Source of the DNA: Rhododendron vialii
Taxonomy: Eukaryota; Streptophyta; Magnoliopsida; Ericales; Ericaceae
DNA: 64,000 nt
Assembly (NCBI RefSeq): GCF_030253575.1
Contig: NC_080559.1
Coordinates: forward strand, 12,083,501-12,147,500
Direction: 5' to 3'
Below the pieces are notes generated by a model. That model was given only the letters and a program-made list of their open reading frames with translations. It was not told where the DNA came from and did no database searches. Below, piece by piece: positions 36,132 through 48,500 of the stretch; the first letter of the stretch is position 1; each line of letters starts with the position of its first letter. The translations under genes and the position numbers were made by a program.

Positions 36132-37646
36132 GATATGAAGGATACCCCTTGCTTTTCTTGTTAATTAAAGTAAATAAATAATGTAAATAGAGTAAATGAA
36201 GACATTTGTAGAAAAAATTTAAGCCTTTGCTTTTCTTGTTATCCTAGTGAATACGACAGATCGTATAAAAGTCTTAGTGTAGCCTTTTCCCCCTTTGGAT
36301 CTGATTGCCAGCTCCCTTGTATTAAATCTGATTGTGGTGATGCAACATGAGAACCATTTACTGCTGATGTTGTATAGTCTTGTTCCTTGTATTGTTGTTC
36401 AGGGGATGCCCGTTGTGTTTGTAGTTGTCGTGTTTTTGGTGAAATGAAATTACTTACCAAAACAAAAACATGAGAACCATATACTGCTGTGCTTAATTTC
36501 ATCAGAGAGTGCTGCAGCTGCTGCTGTATTGTTCAGTCTTATCATTTTGCTCCAGCAGAGACTAGTTTTAGTTTTCTGACAGAACAGTTTTGAATTTCTC
36601 ATGATGCAGACTTTAGAGTCAGAGTTAGCTGTTCACGTTGCTTCTCTTCTTCAGCAACGTGCTGCTTTGTCAATGGAGAATGGTAAATTAAAGCAGCAGA
36701 TGGCCTGACTTAAGAAGGAAAAAGTGATTGTGGATGGTAAGTTATGTTTGTCCCCTCCTGTTGATCATTTCTTGAACAGAGATGGCCATTTTTGTTACCC
36801 TAGAGCTTTTCTGGAAGGTCAAAAAGTCACTCCATTATTGTCACAAAAAAGTCACTCCATTCTCTTTGAAATTGCATTTTTTTTCCAGTTAAAACCATGG
36901 AGAAAGCTAGGTGTACCATAAATATATTACGCAATTTTTTGGTATGTGTTACGTAATTTTGGTATATGTTACGCATTTTTTGGTTAGTTATGCATGGTTG
37001 TACCTTTGGATTGCATGGTAAGCATAGTTCACATATTTTTCCTGCATAGCACGCATATTTGTCGCATATGGTATATTGGTACTCATATTTTTTGGCTCAT
37101 TAGTTATGCATTTTTATCGTATGAGTTACGTTTTTTGGTGAAATAACGTAGAGGGGTGTGTGGTAAACCCCAAAATACTTGCACATTTTTTTGGTATTAG
37201 TTACGTCTTTTTTTGGTAACCAAATTTTTGTGGCCAATTTCTTTTGGTTTTGTACCATATGCTTCTCCTAAAACCATTAGGTAATCATTCCCAAAGTTTT
37301 GAAGTTCCAAGATGCAAAGAATGAAACACTAGGTAGAAAAAATAGCAATAGCTAAGTTATCAATCGTGGTAGAAGTGTAAAGTAACATAGAAGTACAATT
37401 CTTGCCCAATTGTTTGGAGGGTTTTGGCCCCGGATAAAATACTAAAAGATGAAGGCAATGAGACTCTTATATTTTACTCGTACTTACGATGTAAGGTGCT
37501 TCTTTTAGAATAGAAAATCTGTTTGAAACCAATATAATTGAATGGAGACAAAAAGTACTCAAAATATATGATCACTGCCATCTTTCTGCATTTAACAGGT
37601 CTATAAGTACCTTCTCTCTTTAGGTTCACCTTTGTATGGTTAGGGA

Positions 37647-37765
37647 AAATGACGGCCCAGGACGTGTTTTGATAATTAATATCTTTCAAGGACAAACTAC
37701 GAACATTTGTTAATATTGAAAATATCCTTGGCGGGTATTAATTATCAAAACTTCCCTGTAGTTAT
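37647..37765. mobile_element. Small foldback MITE, copy 2
   Basis: gggaaaatgacggcccagg and gacgtgttttgataattaat are followed, inverted, by attaattatcaaaacttccc. Intron 3 of the bZIP-like pseudogene. Family members lie at 30112-30230 and 52034-52182. Confidence 0.7.
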
Positions 37766-37910
37766 GGTTGATATATTTTTCTACAGGTCGGTATCAGCCT
37801 TTGAAGAAAGCCTCTGAAGAAAGAACTAGAGAGGTTGAAAATTCGTGTAGCTTATTCCTCCAGTGGAGATGTTGAAAAAGATTTCAGGTCAAGCTTTGCA
37901 GCCGAGGAGT

Positions 37911-38126
37911 GCAATTTTGTTCACCCTCCTTAAAAGAGGGTGAATATTACCCTCTCTCATTGGTTGAAATGGTGTGGATCCCACCACAAAGTGATGTCAT
38001 GCTTATCATGCAATACACTTTTTGGTAAGCATGACATCACTTTGTGGTAGGTTCTATATCATTTCAACCAATAGGAAGGAGGGTAATATTCACCTTCTTA
38101 AGTGAAGGGTGAACAAAATTCAACTC
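37911..38126. mobile_element. Foldback MITE in the last exon of the bZIP-like pseudogene
   Basis: Left end gagtgcaattttgttcaccc; right end gggtgaacaaaattcaactc. The arms stay paired through gaatattaccctc and gtgatgtcatgctta with a short loop. Flanks gcagccgag and gcagcagat are alike at 7 of 9 bases, suggesting a 9-bp target duplication. It interrupts the reading frame between AAEE and DGVSLDAAWQMLD-like codons. Confidence 0.8.
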
Positions 38127-38759
38127 GCAGCAGATGGAGTTAGCTTAGATGCTGCTTGGCAGATGCTGGACATAGGAAAACTTAACCTTAATTCAAGAAA
38201 CTGTTGTCTTTTGGAACATATGCATCTTTGCTCCGGGGACGTTATAGAAAAGCAGAAACCACGGTGAAGCTGATCAGGTTTGGCCGCTGAATTCTGCACT
38301 TGTTATCGTCCGGTGATCTCATCTTTTAGGAGTTCATGTACATCGAGTAGACGTGATTCTTCTCTTTTCTTTCCTTCTTCCTCCCTTTCTGCTACTGTAA
38401 CGTTTCTTTTGCAGTAAAGATAAGGCATGGGGTGAATTTAAGCATTTGCTGCAATTCCCTTGAAAGGATATCCCTTCCAAATTTGGTTACCTAGAAAGGA
38501 AGGAAGCTTGAGGGCGTTTATCAACGTTTCGTTTCACTAGATTTGACAATGTTAATATCGATGGTCTTCTTAAGATCAAGGGTTTAGGTTGGTTGCCGAG
38601 AATAGGAATGTGGCTTCGCCTTCCCTTATTACCCTCCTACCGGTTGTTAACTTGTATTTGTGTAACTACTGTCCATGTACGATCCATAGTAGATTGTATT
38701 ATGTACCTAAAAACAAAACAAAAATGCTAGATCCTATTAGGTTAAAAAGGATGACCAAT

Positions 38760-39930
38760 TTAGCAACAAAGGGGGCATATGATCAACCCATTCTCATTAC
38801 ACTCGGCAATCTTCCAACAACGCGGCGGCATCCCCGGAAACCACCTTATGGCTCCCATTGCAGTTGGAACACACCGCAAACCGGAATCCGTTCACGGGCC
38901 TTCAGACCAGTCTACCGGGACACCCTCGAAGAGCGAGCTTCCCTTGCTCATGCAAAGTCAATACTACTTCAGCTCCACCAATGTACCTCCCTTTGATGAA
39001 CAGCCTTGGTGGGACTATTTACCCCCCAGAGTCATCCATAGCTCTTCCCTGAAAACAGAGTGCATCGAAATGTCCCTTTCTGAATACAATACCCGAAAGC
39101 TGTCGAGTAAGAATTTGATGCTGTTGCAGTCTTCGAATGTCTTTTGGATCCCTCAGAGCCCTGTCGTGTAGAGAACTACTGAATCTGTTCCGCCCGGAGG
39201 ACATCTTTCTTCGAAATCTTACAGGGGATCTCTATTTTCTTCCAATTCCAACAGAGGATTTCTGTTTTCTTGAATATCTAACAGATATTCTCTGTTTTCT
39301 TCGATTTTACGGGCTTTAAACGGACGATTTTCTTTGTCTTCTTCCTTGATGTTATCGGGATTAGTTTCCCTCATTCTGGCTCTTCTCTCAGCTTCTTGGG
39401 CCTTAACCTCCATCACTGCCTGCTCAAATGCCGCGGGGAGGTTCGGATCGAAAAGGCTGCAGGAATTCAAGTCCGGCCTTCTGAAATTTTCGACATTAAT
39501 GTCCGATAATGGGATGTTCTTGGAATCCCCATTATGTAATTCCTCGAATTCCTTAATGGCTTCTAATTTTCTTGACATCTCTATCGGAACAACACTTGGG
39601 TTTTTCACCTCCGTTCCGGGCCTGATGTTCTCTTTGTCGTAGATTTCGTCGTCCATTTCCGTTTCTTCAGATTCAAGATCTCTCATCAGCTCTGAAACAT
39701 CAATAATCTCGGGTTCTTGCACCGTAACAGCGCTCTGATTGACCTTCTTTGCTTGCATCCTCCTCTTTGCGAATCGTGTCGGTTTTGGCTTTCGAATTGG
39801 ACTTCGTGGGAAAGTAATTCTCCAAGAATCCATCTGATGCATAAACTTGAAGAACTCGGTCTGGTTTTAAGTACCCAATTGGCTTAATGGACTTCAATTT
39901 CTTCAGTGGCTTCCCCTTCGTAGTCTTCAT
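38760..39930 (-). pseudogene. Plant-specific glutaredoxin-like protein pseudogene (At5g39865 type)
   Basis: Intronless, read on the minus strand from ATG at 39930 to TAA at 38760. The N-terminal region shows LKKLKSIKPIGYLKPDRVLQ, then EPEIIDVSELMRDLE, then FRRPDLNSCSLFDPNLPAAFEQA, all typical of this family. A glutaredoxin-like fold follows in pieces (EERCPPGGTDSVVLYTT, KTFEDCNSIKFLLDSFRV, PRLFIKGRYIGGA) and a Cys-rich tail (CSNCNG ... CNENGLIICPLCC). Lesions: a frameshift near 39806, TAA at 39219, TGA at 39153, a one-base loss near 39017, and at least one more shift before the tail. A short internal repeat (EENRxxLL) is expanded at about 39219-39310. A functional relative would act in thiol redox control; this copy cannot. 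Confidence 0.85.
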
Positions 39931-40100
39931 TGTCTCTCTCTCACTTTTGTTGACAAAATCTGACGTGGGTATGCAAGGGACTAGGGAGGTTTAGAGAGGG
40001 AAATCTTGATCCAAAAGAGGGAAAAAAGAGAAGGAAAGCTTTGGTTTTGAGTTGGGTTTAAAATTGGATAGGGAGAGAGGATAGGGAATTGTCCCTCTTC

Positions 40101-40102
<2 letters not shown>

Positions 40103-40169
<67 letters not shown>
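40103..40169. repeat. (AG)n microsatellite
   Basis: About 66 bp of AG repeats upstream of the glutaredoxin-like pseudogene, where the 5'UTR or promoter would have been. Confidence 0.95.
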
Positions 40170-40173
<4 letters not shown>

Positions 40174-40179
40174 CTTAAC

Positions 40180-42194
40180 GGCTAGAAGATTTGGTGGGAG
40201 GCGGTGCATTGAGCGGAGCACAATGGGGGAGTTTAAATCTGCTGCTTTTGAGTCTACGGTAGGATTTATGTTTATTGATCATGGGCCGTTCGTGGACTGG
40301 CATCAAGTCTTTCAAGAATAGAAAATGTGAGGAAGTTGGCAGCGGTCATAATTCGGAATCATTAAAAAACAAAATTTTGAAAAGAAAAATAGTGTAGTAA
40401 ATGAAATTTACAGCTCCTCGTGGACCTCGTCATCATGGCATGTCTAGGTCATAATATTGCAAAGATGGGCCTTGGATATGAAAGGGTACATACAAACCCT
40501 TATTTAGGGCGATACAAACCCTTTAAAAAGAAAAAAAACTCTATTTTGAATTATTTTTGGTTTTAGCGAATTTTTTTAATGGTTTTGGATATAATTTTTA
40601 TTTTTTTCACTCCTCTTGTTAAAGTGAATAAATAATCAAAAAAACTTCTCAAAACTAACAAAAGAAAAAAAACAAAAAAGAATTATGATAATTTGTGATT
40701 TAGTTTATGTTGATGAAAATTTCAATTAGTATCTTCATCTATATGTTATAAAATTATACATTAACCATATGTGTTTACATGTGTACAAGAGAGGAAAGAT
40801 AAAAAGAATAATAAAAGAAGGGTAATATGGTTTTTGTATATTTATGATTAACAGATGTAACGGTACACTTAGTACATAAATTACATGAGATCATGTGGTA
40901 GTTTCTAATCGACAATGGGTCAATTCGCACCAAGCTCAAGCTATAGGGATCAAGTGTAGTTTGTCTAGTGGGCTCTGTTAATGAGAGCTAACGAAAGTTA
41001 TCTTTTGTACTTAGTTGGCACGAATTCGAAACTGCAAGATTAAAATTGAGTCAATTGAAAGAGTAAGGATCGAAATGACCTAAAAATCAAACTACAAGGA
41101 CCATTTATGTAATTTGCCCTTCAATCGACGACTAACACCGCCACTCTAGAGCTAGAGATAGAATAGGTATTATGATTTAATTAGTCGCTTAAAAATCATT
41201 CACCCCTCCGTCTCAATTTATTTGTTCATTTTGGGGGAATCCAATTTGTAAGAGCATCAACACTGGTGTTTGCCGTTCTCATTTTTTGGCTAATGAATAG
41301 TGTCATTTCGCCAAAAAATGGCAAGGGTACTACATCCATGTGTGCCATTTTGCCATTCTCATTTGTGTCCCTCTCTCAATAAAAAATGACACCTCTGCCA
41401 AATGTTTTCTCAAATTTGACAAATAAAATGGCATTTGCCTTATTTGAGAAACTTTTGAGTTTGTGGGTGTGGAGTGGTAGTTGCCTTTTCTCTTACTATT
41501 TTTGAGAAATGGCAACAAAAATTCTCGAAAATTACAACCGCGTGTATAGCTATCAGCAAGTCTCTGCTTTTTCCCATCGACAAACAAAAGCGTGGCATGT
41601 GATAGCTCCAAATACGAGCTTCAGATTCAAAGGGACGATGGCGAGGGAAGGTACGTTGTCGTACAGTGGTTGCTCTGACAGAAAGCACCGAATGTGTTTT
41701 TAACGCAAGATTGGCAACAACAATGCTACCGCACGTGCATTACTACTGACCACTCCTCCCTTACTACTGTGTTGGCCTCACATATTTATGCTTTAACCGG
41801 AAAAAGGGCAAAAGCAAAAGAAGTGTGAAAAGCACACAAAGTATGACAATCCTCCCTACTTTTTTGCCAACGGTTGTGCCCACGAAATGCGTGTGCAACT
41901 CGAATTGAAGGCACGAAGAAACTATTGATTTAAACTCTGGAGGGAAAGAATTCCACCGGACGTAGTAGTTTTTAATTGTTGTTGACTGGGTAGATCAAAC
42001 CTGGGATCACACATGGAATTGAGAAACAGCGATCCAACAACTAATTAAAAAACGCAAAGTTCAAAATGGTTTCATCGGTTAAGAAATGGATTTCATTTGT
42101 GGTAGTTATAAATGGTTGGCATGGTAAACTTCCATTGTTCTTCATTTCACCAAGAGAAAGACAGGGCAAACCTTCAATTGTTAAAAAAACACAC

Positions 42195-42198
<4 letters not shown>
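40180..42198. other. Spacer upstream of the intact OSC, no gene seen
   Basis: AT-rich. Between 41251 and about 41470 the words gagcatcaacactggtgttt and ttttgccattctcattt recur with complements, suggesting a decayed MITE. A fragment ccctccgtctcaatttattt (41213) resembles a Stowaway end. No coding exon is recognised. Confidence 0.45.

Positions 42199-42266
<68 letters not shown>
42199..42266. repeat. (AG)n microsatellite
   Basis: About 68 bp of AG repeats; open frames through it are artefacts. Confidence 0.95.
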
Positions 42267-42267
<1 letters not shown>

Positions 42268-42313
42268 AACGACGAATGCATGATTCTAAAGTTGATTGGG
42301 TGTACACTACAAT

Positions 42314-42923
42314 CAGGGACAGAGCCAGGAATTTTCACCACGTAGGGGCGACCGTGCATGTGAGAAAAAAAATATAAACACACATGTATAATCACGTAAA
42401 TACATTAAAACTCAAAATAACATAAATACATAAATCGGTTTAACTAAAGGGATCGATCTTGATGTATGTGTCTTGTTTTTCTTTATTGTTTATCTTTTTT
42501 TTTTCATTTATCACAACTGGACGAATTCGGTACATGAGCTTTCATGTTACTTGATTTTACCAATCAAAAAACAAAGAATTAGGAGAAATCTAGAACAACA
42601 ATTGAGGAAAAACATACCTACAACTTAAATTTCACCAAAATTACTTAGGGTTTTTAAAATCTCTTCTCCTCTGTCTCTATTTTCTCGAAATTTTCTTTGA
42701 AGTTTTAACAATTGGGTATGTTTGTGCCAAGAGAGAGAGAGGGGATTTGGTGTGCCATAGAGATTTTAGGACAAAAAGAAATAAAACTGTAAAACACTAA
42801 ATACATCTAACGAAATGTGGAGTTTATTACTTGAATATTCATAATATTAACCTTATTTTTTGTTATATTTTAGCCCTTTGCCTTTAGTAATTAATGTTGG
42901 TATCATCGTAGTTCAAAGGTTAC

Positions 42924-42962
<39 letters not shown>

Positions 42963-43088
42963 AAAATTCTACGCAGGGGCGAGCCTATATACTTTCATAG
43001 GATTTTTTTTTTACATATAATAGTAGTGTTTCTTTTTCTTCTTACAGAAGCGACTGCCTCTACTGGCCTCTCCTTGGCTTCATCCCTG
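42314..43088. mobile_element. Non-autonomous hAT-type element (775 bp)
   Basis: Ends cagggacagagccagg and, complemented, cagggatgaagccaagg. It is flanked by 8-bp near repeats actacaat and tctacaat. It is the inverse-orientation relative of 1207-5181 and lacks the LTR insertion. Contains an (AT)n run at 42930-42958. Confidence 0.78.
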
Positions 43089-43637
43089 TCTACAATGACT
43101 CAATATTTTTTAAGGTCACTTCCGAAGTGTGATGTCAATTTTTTTCACCCTTTGATACAGCAGGTTTTTTTTTTTTCATCCTTCGATATCATTTTGACAT
43201 TATCCTCTAGGCATTTAGTTGGATTGTGAACGTGGACTTGGGTGAAGCGGTGAGTCATGGACATTTTTGACCTTGGGTGGTTATTGTTTCTAACAGTTGT
43301 TCAGTTTCCTTAGGGTTAATTTTGGGAGGCACAAAAGTATACACACTCTCAATTTTGGAAAACACCAAAATCATGCTCCCCCTTTTATATTACTCCATAG
43401 ATGAGTATTTTATCTGTTTTGTTCATATTCAAATTTTTTTGCATTTGTTTCCAAACCCATCTTATTCTGATGGTGTTAGCCAGTGTGGGGAAGTGGCCTC
43501 CTCAGTGTAGTAGTCGAAACGCGCTCATACGTACTACTAGTGCTCTCTCTCTCTCCGTGACCTTTTTTCTTTCTTTAATGGAAAGCCCCATCCCTCTTCG
43601 TCTTTGATCATTCAAGTACTACTACTACTATAGTTGG

Positions 43638-43645
43638 TATAAATA
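43638..43645 (+). promoter_or_regulatory. TATA box of the intact OSC gene (predicted)
   Basis: TATAAATA in a local AT-to-CT transition, followed about 25-35 bases later by a pyrimidine-rich leader. It fits the 5'UTR exon/intron structure downstream. A TTTGACC W-box-like word lies upstream near 43268. Unit A has no counterpart of this region. Confidence 0.55.
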
Positions 43646-43671
43646 CCAAGGCTACATATATATATGATCTA

Positions 43672-43772
43672 TCTCAGGCATTTGAAGCTCCTCAACTTTT
43701 CTCCTCTCATCTTCTTGAGCAATCCAAATTCTTACTCCTGTATACTATCTTCTTCCTTAATTCAGGTACCTG

Positions 43773-43811
<39 letters not shown>

Positions 43812-44386
43812 TCTCTCTCATATAGTAGTAGTAAAATACTGCAGTTTGGCTAGTAGTACTCTATCTCCTGTCATCTTCTTGAGCAATCCAAATTGTTTTT
43901 TTTTTTTTCACGATAATGTACATAACTGGGTGGCATTCAACCACGTTTTTACTATCCAGTTTGTTTGGGCTTGCAAAAATGGCTAATGTTTTTGGGAAAA
44001 AAAACCTGATGTTAATCCACGTGTTTCGCATAGCAAAATAAAACAAAACCGTTTAGCGAGTCCAAACAGTATTCTGTCCCAAAACATCGCCCAAAGGCCA
44101 AGCTGCAAGCACAAACAAGCCGAAAAAAAAAAACAAAGAAAGAAGCTAAAAAAAAAAAAAAGAAAAAAAAACCTGGAAAAAAGCTTTCCAAAATAGTGTT
44201 ACTCCTATTTAAGGCTTATAGATTTTAGAGGTTTTTTAATTTTTTTTTTCTTCGGCATTTTCAATTTTCAAACGCATCAAATAGAAGAACCGATCGACAC
44301 AAACATGGTGTACTAATAATTGTGAGCTTATGAATGAATGCAGAGATATATAGCAAATTAAAGCATTTGTGTAGTTACTAAGGAAA
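43672..44386 (+). other. 5'UTR exon and leader intron of the intact OSC (predicted)
   Basis: A leader exon is predicted from about 43672 to 43765, ending ttcag|gtacctg. The leader intron (43766-44343) ends gaatgcag, and 43 untranslated bases precede ATG 44387. A tactaataat branch-like word lies near 44311. The phrase catcttcttgagcaatccaa is present in both the leader exon and the intron (43709 and 43873), a small internal duplication. Unit A similarity begins only inside this intron. Confidence 0.55.
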
Positions 44387-45561
44387 ATGTGGAAGCTAAA
44401 GATTGCCGAAGGCAAGGGACCATATTTGTTTAGCACCAACAATTACGTTGGTAGACAAATTTGGGAATTCGACCCTGATGTAGGGACACCGGAAGAGTGC
44501 GAAGTAGTTGAACAAGCTCGACAGGAGTACAAGGACAACTTTAAAAAGGATCGAACCCGAGCCTTACCCTGTGCTGATCTTTTGATGCAGATGCAGGTAA
44601 CTATAACAAACTCCAACTTGTATTTGACTTTTTTTATCAATATAAGTTGTATTATGGGCAAAGTTCACTTTGACCCTTCGTGATTTGAGCCATGTGCTGA
44701 TACACTCTTATGTTTAAAAGTGTCCACATAACACCATGTGGCAAAAGGGTATTTTCCTATGATATAGACGAAAAACATGACGGTAGGGGCCGGGGTGTGT
44801 TTGTACATTTTACAAACCACAAGGTATTATGTGCACACTTTTAAACCATAAAGGGTGTATCTACACATGGCCCAAACCACAGGAAGGAAGCAAGGTGGAC
44901 TTTGCCCTTGCATTTTTTTGTCCCTTAAAGAAAATGAGAAAATAATGGTTTTCTGGTCTAATAATCTTCACGGGTCCGTTTGATTATCGAGAAAAATAAA
45001 ATAGAAAGTGAAAATGATAGAAAGTAAAGTGAAAGAAAAAAATATTTTTTTTCTCACATCCGTTTGGTCTTTATTCAATTTTTTTTTTCCTTTTGCTAGT
45101 ATTGCATGCAATTTTTTGAGATTATTAATTTATCTCAACAGGATGAATAAAAAAAAACAGATGGACCGAACTAAAAAATTTGTGAATAACGCCAATGATA
45201 ATCCTCCAAAAGGAACTTTTAGGCCTAAACACCCAATTAAGCATTGCATTCACCAATTGTTATTTGGTTTCTCAAAAATTAAACACCCATTTCCCTTGAT
45301 AGACCATATTAAAAGTAGTGCAATTTTGTTTACAGCTGAAAAAGGAAAACAAGAATATCGATTTGAGTATACCAGCAATGAGATTGGGGGAGACAGAAGA
45401 AGTGAAGTATGAAGCTGTGACAACAGCTTTGAGGAAAGCTATTCGATTAAATCGAGCAATCCAGTCAAGTGATGGCCACTGGCCTGCTGAAAATGCCGGT
45501 CCCATGTTTTTCACACCTCCCCTAGTAAGCCCCTCCCTCTCTCTCTCTCTCTCCATATATA

Positions 45562-45594
<33 letters not shown>

Positions 45595-48500
45595 GGGTAA
45601 ATTGAGTAGGAGGACATACTATAAGGGTTTTTGCCATGATAAAAATATAAATATTTTCCTCTAAAGTTTAAAGGACATTCTGTCCAAGATTTACAAATAG
45701 CCCCTCCCAAAGTTGACCGGCGTTGACCAAGGTTGACCGGTGTTGACTAAAGTTGACCGGCGTTGACCAGCGTTGACCAAGGTTGACCGGCGTTGACTGA
45801 CGTTGACCAAGGTTGACAGGCGTTGAAAGTGCCTAAAACCCTAGGGTACCCTATGAAAGTGCCTAAAATCTTAGGGTACCCTATACATGAAAGTCCCTAA
45901 AACCCTAAGGTACCCTATGAAAGTGCCTAAAATCCTAAGGTACCTTATGAAAGTGCCTAAACCGCTAAAACCCTATAATAGAAAAATGAACCCTAAAACA
46001 CTATAAAAGTACCTAAAACCTTAGGGTACCATATGAAAGTACCTAAAATTTTAGGGTATCCTAAATATGAAAGTGCCTAAAATCCTAGGGTACCTTATGA
46101 AAGTGCCTAAGCCGCTAAAACCCTATAATAAGAAAATGAACCCTAAAACCCTATAAAAGTGCCTAAAACCTTAGGGTACCTTATGAAAGTGCCTAAAATC
46201 CTAGGGTACCCTATGAAAATGCAACAAGATCGAAAAACACGAAAAAAGACATATTTTGTGTTAGCCAAACAAGGTCCTTGTCTTATTTAAGATCATTTAA
46301 ATTAAAAAATATATTTTTTGTGTTAGCCAAACAAAGCCCTTGTCTCATTAAAGGCAATTTAGTCTTTTCACGGACCTTAAACTCTAAAATATTTTCATTA
46401 ATGGACTTTACACATCACTAAAACTTAAGCTGGACTAAATCTACTTTGGGACCTCTTCTTTTGGACTTTAGACCAATTTGCTGTTATTGGATTAGAGGCT
46501 AATGACAATATCATGTTGCTTCCGCTAAATTGTATTTTAGTTGATATACGTGAATAGAATGAAATGCGTAGAAATCCGTGAAAAACATGTGCTTTTAATC
46601 TATTTAGTTCCTTTAGTTTAGCGAAAACGCTCGCTTAGTCATTCGTCTCGACGAGAGTAGTGTAGAAAGTAAAAAATTATGACAAAAAATAAATTCACCA
46701 AGGATAAAAAATGTGTTTTTGTCTTAGTTTCATTTTATACGAACTTTTTTCAACTTTGATCTACATTTTTATACTTTTCCGATTTTTCTCATCAAGATCA
46801 AGATAAATGATTGATCCCAAAATATACGACCAAAAGCTAAAGAAAAAATACCGAAAAAAATTACCGGACCAGAAATTTAGGAAGAACTTGGAAGTCTTTG
46901 CTCCCCATTATTGATAGATACCATTTCCAATCAAAAAACACCTTCTTTGGTTACTGATGAATATCCTTAGGATGGTTTTCTCTCCCTTGATTTCATGGCA
47001 TCCGAGTGTATCTGTTGACCCAATTAGGAGTGTTACGAATTTTGTGCAGATAATCATCCTATACATTAGTGGGGCAATCAATACGATTCTGACAGCCGAG
47101 CACAAAAAGGAGTTGATTCGCTATATTTATCTTCATCAAGTAAGTTCTATTCCCATGAATCTATGACATAGAAAATCTGCGCTAGTACATCCAATGTGTG
47201 TATCTAAGCTATGGCAGCAACAATGTTTACTATGCAGAACGACGATGGGGGATGGAGATTCTATATAGAAGGCCACAGCGCCATGATCGGTTCGGCACTT
47301 AGCTATGTTGCATTGAGATTGCTAGGAGAAGGGCCCGATGATGGAGAAAACGGGGCAATGACCAAAGCCCGGAAGTGGATACTTGACAATGGTGGTGCAA
47401 CTGGAATTCCTTCGTGGGGAAAGACCTATCTTTCAGTATGATTCAACTTTCTTTCAAACTTAAGGAAATTGTGGAATTATATTCCCTCTCCTTGAGATAA
47501 AATTGATGGATTGTTTTGAATCCCTCGTTTGCAGGTGCTAGGTGTGTATGAATGGGCAGGCTGCAATCCTTTGCCTCCAGAGTTCTGGCTTTTTCCTTCC
47601 TTTTTGCCTTACCATCCAGGTAGCCAAAAGTTGGTTTACTTACTCTTCTGTGAGAAATTAAAATTCATGAGAGTTGCGTTTTCCGATAGTGTGTTTTTAA
47701 AGTAATATTATGTAGCCTGATCTGATCAACCTATATTTCTGTAATTAGCGAAAATGTGGTGCTATTGTCGCACGACTTACATGCCCATGTCGTATTTGTA
47801 TGGGAAGAAATATCATGGGCCGATCACTGATCTAGTCAAGTCATTGAGACAAGAGATTCACACCAAGCCATATGAGGAAATCTGCTGGAACAAAGCACGG
47901 CATGACTGTTGTAAGGTTGGTAAAATCTATTGTTGATCCTTTCTGCTTTGTGATTCATGTACGAGTGAGGAAATTACAATTCCAACATGTTTATCTTCAA
48001 TGCAGGAGGATCTCTACTACCCTCATACCTATGTACAAGACTTGCTTTGGGACGGTCTTCATTACTTGAGCGAGCCAATTATAACCCGTTGGCCCTTCAA
48101 CAAGATTAGAGAGAGAGCTATGCAAAAAGCGATTAAGTACATGCGTTATGGAGCAGAAAGTAGCAGATATATTACAATAGGATGTGTAGAAAAGGTAATT
48201 AAGAAGCCTAAACTAGAGAACTTGATTGTGAATCCATTTGAAATACAGTACAAAATGGATGTGAAATTATTCCTATTGCAGAGTTTGCACATGATGTGTT
48301 GCTGGGCAGAGGACCCAAACGGTGATGAGTTCAAGTACCATCTTGCTAGAGTTCCGGATTACTTGTGGCTGGCCGAAGATGGAATGAAAATGCAGGTTAG
48401 TTTTTGTTATGACAATCTCAATTCTGGTTTCATCACTTCATTTACAGATTGTCGCATAAAATGTAAGCTCAATGTTCCGTTTAAGGCTAAGTTGTCAATT

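Larger units (their letters stand above)
30329..38215 (+). pseudogene. bZIP-like transcription factor pseudogene (At4g06598-type)
   Basis: Exon blocks on the plus strand: leader about 30329-30594; coding 31521-32046 (ATG at 31521, [38 protein letters not shown]); 34168-34243 ([18 protein letters not shown], the end of the basic region and start of the zipper); 36610-36736 (leucine-zipper continuation with [19 protein letters not shown]); and 37787 to about 38215. Splice sites are GT-AG. Lesions: a one-base loss near 31951 shifts frame before GGLCASG; TGA at 36706 inside the zipper; a frameshift near 37825; and a MITE inserted in the last exon. The family is nuclear and DNA-binding by its bZIP domain. 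The At4g06598 comparison is from memory. Intron 1 carries a CT microsatellite and intron 2 a solo LTR. Confidence 0.82.

Noticed and set aside
45711..46225. Regular repeats considered as a CRISPR array
   Set aside because: Units are contiguous and variable with no unique spacers, and this is plant nuclear DNA; it is two minisatellites.
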